Part shown: positions 60,654-64,000 of the stretch, piece by piece
How positions within the stretch are numbered: position 1 is the stretch's first letter
Layout: each line of letters starts with the position of its first letter
Assembly: GCA_036787895.1 (NCBI GenBank)
Contig: DAIQOK010000009.1
Coordinates: 48,056-112,055, forward strand
Source of the DNA: UBA7662 sp036787895
Lineage (GTDB): Bacteria; Bacteroidota; Bacteroidia; UBA7662
Length of the DNA: 64,000 nucleotides
Reading direction: 5' to 3'
The notes under the pieces: generated by a model
Databases searched by the model: none
Told to the model about the DNA's origin: nothing
Seen by the model: only the letters and a program-made list of their open reading frames with translations
Translations under genes and position numbers: made by a program

Positions 60654-62519
60654 ATGTCATCCGCATCCCTACAACTCCCGAAAGATTATTCCGACAGTGT
60701 AAAACACGCTGCCCTGAACGCCTGGGTAGCCGAAATGGTTGCCCTCTGCAAGCCCGATCGCGTTTATTGGTGCGACGGCTCCGATGCCGAATACCAATTG
60801 ATGTGCGAACGCCTGGTTGCTGCCGGCACCTTCATCCGTCTCAACCCAGAGAAACGTCCCAATAGCTTTGCCTGTTTCTCCGACCCCTCCGATGTTGCGC
60901 GCGTTGAAGACCGCACCTATATCTGCAGCCGCCGCAAAGAAGACGCCGGCCCCACCAACAACTGGATGGATCCACGTGAAATGCAGGAAACCCTCCACCC
61001 CCTGCTCGATGGCTGTATGGCTGGTCGCACCATGTTCATATTGCCGTTTTGCATGGGCCCGCTAGGCTCCGATATCTCCCAGATTGGCGTAGAAATCACC
61101 GACTCGGAATATGTGGTGACTAATATGAAAATCATGACCCGCATGGGCAAAAAAGTGCTCGATTATCTCGGCACCACAGGCGATTTCGTGCGTGCCTTCC
61201 ATACCGTAGGCGCGCCGCTCAAACCCGGTCAGGCTGATGCCAAATGGCCCTGCAATCCTACTGTTAAATACATTGTTCATTATCCTGAGGAGCGTAGCAT
61301 CATCAGCTATGGCTCAGGTTATGGCGGTAATGCCTTACTCGGCAAAAAATGTTTCGCCCTCCGCATCGCTTCGGTTATGGCGAGAGAAGAAGGCTGGCTG
61401 GCGGAACACATGCTCATTCTCGGGGCACAGAGTCCACAGGGCGACAAAACTTATGTGGCCGCAGCCTTCCCAAGTGCTTGTGGCAAGACCAATTTCGCCA
61501 TGCTCATTCCACCGAAAGAGCTCAGCGGCTGGAAAATCACCACTGTAGGCGACGATATTGCCTGGATTAAACCCGGCAAAGACGGTAAACTTTACGCCAT
61601 CAATCCCGAAGCCGGTTATTTTGGGGTGGCTCCGGGCACCAACGAAAAAACCAACCCCAATGCCATGGCGTCGATACGTTCTAACACCATCTTCACCAAT
61701 GTTGGCGTAACACCCGATGGGGATATTTGGTGGGAAGGCATGAGTAAAGAAGCGCCGGCAGGCATCATGAACTGGAAAGGTCAGCTTCACGACCCGGCCA
61801 GTGGCAACCCCGTGGCCCATCCAAATGCCCGTTTTACTGCCCCAGCCGCCCAATGCCCCAGCCTCGACGACCGTTGGGAAGACCCACAAGGCGTACCCAT
61901 CAGCGCTTTCATTTTCGGTGGTCGCCGTTCATCTACCGTACCACTCGTTTACCAGTCGGCTAACTGGAATTTCGGCGTTTATGCCGCCTCAACCATAGGC
62001 TCGGAGATGACTGCTGCTGCCTTTGGCGAACTCGGCAAAGTGCGTCGTGATCCGTTTGCTATGCTGCCCTTTTGCGGCTACCACATGGCCGATTACTTCA
62101 ACCATTGGCTGCAATTCGGCCGTGCTTTACCTAACCCTCCACGCATTTTCGTCGTCAACTGGTTCCGTAAAGATGCCGATGGCAACTTCCTCTGGCCAGG
62201 CTTTGGCGACAATATGCGTGTGTTGGAATGGATCATTGGCCGCGTAAGAGGCCGCACCGGCGCTGTAGAAAGTCCGGTTGGTTGGATGCCAACTTATGCC
62301 GATATCAATTGGAATGGCCTGAATTTCAGCAAAGAACAATTTGAAGACATCATGCACGTCGACCGCGAAATCTGGAAGCAGGAAGTAACCAGCCACGATG
62401 AATTATTTGGCCGGATGTACGATAAACTACCAAAGGAATTCATTTTTATGAAAGAAATGCTGCTATCAAGTCTCTGGCGTTCTCCCGAAAAATGGGGGTT
62501 AGCACCTGAAAGACATTAA
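60654..62519 (+). CDS. pckG: Phosphoenolpyruvate carboxykinase (GTP)
   Basis: A 621-residue GTP-dependent PEPCK, which makes PEP from oxaloacetate for gluconeogenesis. The P-loop is FPSACGKTNFAM with the reactive C276, and the metal and substrate sites are in TVGDDIAWIKPGKDGKLYAINPEAGYFGVAPGTNEKTNPNA. YGSGYGGNALLGKKCFALR and the omega-lid segment EKWGLAPERH also match. ATG is chosen at 60654. A strong hairpin terminator follows at 62548-62599. It complements the mutase operon in routing propionate-derived succinate to sugars. Confidence 0.96.
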   Translation: MSSASLQLPKDYSDSVKHAALNAWVAEMVALCKPDRVYWCDGSDAEYQLMCERLVAAGTFIRLNPEKRPNSFACFSDPSDVARVEDRTYICSRRKEDAGPTNNWMDPREMQETLHPLLDGCMAGRTMFILPFCMGPLGSDISQIGVEITDSEYVVTNMKIMTRMGKKVLDYLGTTGDFVRAFHTVGAPLKPGQADAKWPCNPTVKYIVHYPEERSIISYGSGYGGNALLGKKCFALRIASVMAREEGWLAEHMLILGAQSPQGDKTYVAAAFPSACGKTNFAMLIPPKELSGWKITTVGDDIAWIKPGKDGKLYAINPEAGYFGVAPGTNEKTNPNAMASIRSNTIFTNVGVTPDGDIWWEGMSKEAPAGIMNWKGQLHDPASGNPVAHPNARFTAPAAQCPSLDDRWEDPQGVPISAFIFGGRRSSTVPLVYQSANWNFGVYAASTIGSEMTAAAFGELGKVRRDPFAMLPFCGYHMADYFNHWLQFGRALPNPPRIFVVNWFRKDADGNFLWPGFGDNMRVLEWIIGRVRGRTGAVESPVGWMPTYADINWNGLNFSKEQFEDIMHVDREIWKQEVTSHDELFGRMYDKLPKEFIFMKEMLLSSLWRSPEKWGLAPERH

Positions 62520-62547
62520 AACAAGACAATTAGCACTCCTCACATCC

Positions 62548-62599
62548 AAGGCGTCAAATGGGTAAGCAGCGAAAGTGACTGCTACCCGTTGGCGCCTTT
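62548..62599 (+). terminator. Long hairpin after pckG
   Basis: AAGGCGTCAAATGGGTAAGCAG (split here as AAGGCGTCAAATG and GGTAAGCAG) pairs with CTGCTACCC and GTTGGCGCCTTT over about 19 bp with two mismatches and one bulged A, closing a 9-base loop. It is followed by TTGTGTATTA. Position and strength suit a terminator. Confidence 0.6.
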
Positions 62600-62710
62600 G
62601 TTGTGTATTATAATAAGATAATACAAAATTTGCGTGATTTGAGCTAAAAGTTGCGCCATTCGTAACAATTATCAATTGTAATTCTGTTTGACCTTGGGTA
62701 GTTTCATACC

Positions 62711-63835
62711 ATGGAAAATACCGGAACTAGCTTACCGTTAATCAGGGTACAGAAAATAAAATACCAGCACAAATTTTATTGGCGGCTCGACTTTTCCTTC
62801 AATGCTGAACTCATCGACCGATGTCGTGAGCTTAAACACCGCCATTGGAGCGCACAACTCCGTTGTTGGCTGATTAATTTTGAGTATATCAACTTCGAAG
62901 CACTTTCGGCGCATTTTCAACATCGTGCTATTCTCAGCCTGGAATACTCACCCAAAGCCCCAGCAGCAGCCCGACTTCCCGATCTCGTCTCGGAAAAATT
63001 AAACGCCATCGCCGAATTTGAACGCTGGCTTCGCCAAAAACGCTACGCCGACAACACTATTAAAACCTATGTCGATGCCCTGCGTACCTTTTTCCGCTAC
63101 TACAACGACAGGCATATAAATCAACTCACTGCCACTGACATTGTCAATTTTAATCACGACTATATGCTGAAGCATCATTATTCATTCAGCTATCAAAACC
63201 AGGTAATTAATGCTATTAAACTCTATTACGACCGCTTCCACAATACGCAGCTTGACATTACTGAACTTGAAAGACCACGTCGGAACCAACGTTTGCCCCA
63301 CGTACTCAGCAAAGCTGAAGTTCAGAAAATTATAACCGCACCTGTAAATTTAAAGCACCGCTGTATGTTGGCCCTCATTTACGGCTGTGGCTTGCGTCGC
63401 GGTGAATTACTCAATCTCACCTTAAAAGACATTGACTTCGAACGCCAGCTCTTGTGGATAAGAGCCGGTAAAGGCAATAAAGACAGACGGGTACCACTCA
63501 CCCTACCCCTGCAACGTATGATTCAGCGTTACCAGGAATCGTACCCTACCAAAAACTGGCTTTTTGAAGGCCAGCAAGTAGGTCACCCCTATGATGAACG
63601 CAGTTTGGCAACCGTCTTCAAAAATGCCTGTATGAAAAGTGGTATTGATGCTCAAGCCACATTACACTGGTTAAGACACAGTTATGCAACTCATTTACTA
63701 GAGGCAGGAACCGATTTGCGCTACATTCAAACCTTACTTGGCCATAAAAGCAGTAAAACCACTGAGTTGTATACCTGGGTCACCGAGGTTGCCTTTGACA
63801 AGTTGCGGAGTCCAATAGATGGCATGGATTTCTAA
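62711..63835 (+). CDS. Tyrosine recombinase/integrase with extra N-terminal domain
   Basis: A 374-residue site-specific recombinase. The catalytic residues are R229 in YGCGLRRGELL, K in RAGKGNKDRRVP, H-x-x-R in LHWLRHSYATHLLEAGTD, H in LLGHKSSKT and the nucleophile Y354 in TELYTWVTEVAF. A SAM-like core-binding domain spans residues 95-190 (LNAIAEFERWLRQKRYADNTIKTYV). The first 80 residues hold a small extra domain, HKFYWRLDFSFNAELIDRC then HRHWSAQLRCWLI, which resembles a HARP-like motif. The C-terminus LRSPIDGMDF is typical of a chromosomal Bacteroidota family. The insert of integron integrases is absent. Its target is unknown. Confidence 0.9.
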   Translation: MENTGTSLPLIRVQKIKYQHKFYWRLDFSFNAELIDRCRELKHRHWSAQLRCWLINFEYINFEALSAHFQHRAILSLEYSPKAPAAARLPDLVSEKLNAIAEFERWLRQKRYADNTIKTYVDALRTFFRYYNDRHINQLTATDIVNFNHDYMLKHHYSFSYQNQVINAIKLYYDRFHNTQLDITELERPRRNQRLPHVLSKAEVQKIITAPVNLKHRCMLALIYGCGLRRGELLNLTLKDIDFERQLLWIRAGKGNKDRRVPLTLPLQRMIQRYQESYPTKNWLFEGQQVGHPYDERSLATVFKNACMKSGIDAQATLHWLRHSYATHLLEAGTDLRYIQTLLGHKSSKTTELYTWVTEVAFDKLRSPIDGMDF

Positions 63836-64000
63836 AAACAATTGCTAACTTACCCTCTCAAATCAAACTGCATAAGCGCAATTTACTGCCGATATACAAA
63901 TGGATGCCCACCCCCAACCATGCAAAAAGTTGCTCTTATAAACAAGTTACAGCCAAGCCCTCGTTTGAAAAGGAGCTTCTAGGTTAGGCAGCAAAAGTCT
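63836..64000. other. Right-edge region after the recombinase
   Basis: 165 bp with no gene that can be called. A 20-codon frame at 63920 is not convincing. The last 30 bp contain GGTTAGGCAGC, with the heptamer GTTAGGC (63982-63988) that fits the GTTRRRY core of integron att sites. Without the sequence beyond the edge, this cannot be judged. Confidence 0.3.

Noticed and set aside
62548..62599. Long hairpin considered as an integron attC site near the recombinase
   Set aside because: The core heptamers RYYYAAC and GTTRRRY are absent at its ends; a terminator after pckG explains it better.
1..64000. CRISPR arrays, rRNA, tRNA, insertion sequences, prophage
   Set aside because: No regularly spaced identical repeats, no tRNA-like fold or transposase frame was seen in any gap.

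Overview
The window comes from a Bacteroidota genome, most likely from the Saprospiria or a nearby class; the lower rank is an inference. The support is the gene content: a men-type menaquinone operon, GH92 mannosidases, M16 and S9 peptidases, DoxX proteins, CarboxypepD_reg-like and YwqK-type proteins, multi-PAS kinases and GTP-dependent PEP carboxykinase. Several genes also carry the Bacteroidota promoter box TAnnTTTG a few bases before the start codon. Most of the window looks like ordinary chromosome with tight operons and short gaps. I see no rRNA, tRNA, CRISPR array, insertion sequence or prophage.

Layout. 1-0.9 kb: the end of a cupin gene and a DUF1801 gene. 0.9-7.2 kb (minus): a methylmalonyl-CoA mutase operon (small subunit, large subunit, a GT39-like membrane glycosyltransferase, MeaB chaperone GTPase). 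7.3-16.3 kb (mostly plus): a TPR-like secreted protein, ACP phosphodiesterase, M14 carboxypeptidase, a Crp/Fnr regulator divergent from a DoxX gene, a probable fluoride-type CLC, and small exported proteins. 16.3-19.4 kb (minus): menA-menC-menE. 19.7-32.5 kb (plus): an M16 peptidase pair, scpA with a BASS transporter and an RsmI-like methyltransferase, a Ca/Na antiporter with dxs, a second DoxX, a GNAT-VOC fusion, a thioesterase, and an S9 peptidase interrupted by a stop codon.

32.9-40.2 kb is a signalling unit: a soluble histidine kinase with about twelve PAS domains and one GAF domain, a CheY-like receiver, and a REC-PAS-DHp protein with no ATPase domain. 40.3-50 kb has two GH92 genes on either side of a three-gene minus operon (USP-like, unknown membrane protein, DUF1275) and an OmpR-type two-component system. 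The promoter region of that operon carries 11-bp-phased repeats that look like response-regulator sites. 50-64 kb: pirin, a PAS kinase, an operon of epimerase, SDR, TSUP transporter and GT39-like transferase, a TetR/hydrolase divergent pair, a haem-c lipoprotein, a potassium-channel-like protein with a zinc ribbon, a MORN/YwqK protein, pckG and a tyrosine recombinase at the right edge.

How the parts fit: mutase, MeaB and PEP carboxykinase belong to propionate/succinate and gluconeogenic carbon flow; men genes supply the respiratory quinone; the GH92 enzymes and peptidases point to use of glycoproteins or mannans. I did not find a clear-cut new defence or mobile system. The best leads are the multi-PAS phosphorelay unit, the phased repeats at 44.92-44.99 kb, the glycosyltransferase inside the mutase operon, the nonsense codon in the S9 peptidase, and a family of short intergenic repeats shared by 22.2 kb and 60 kb.
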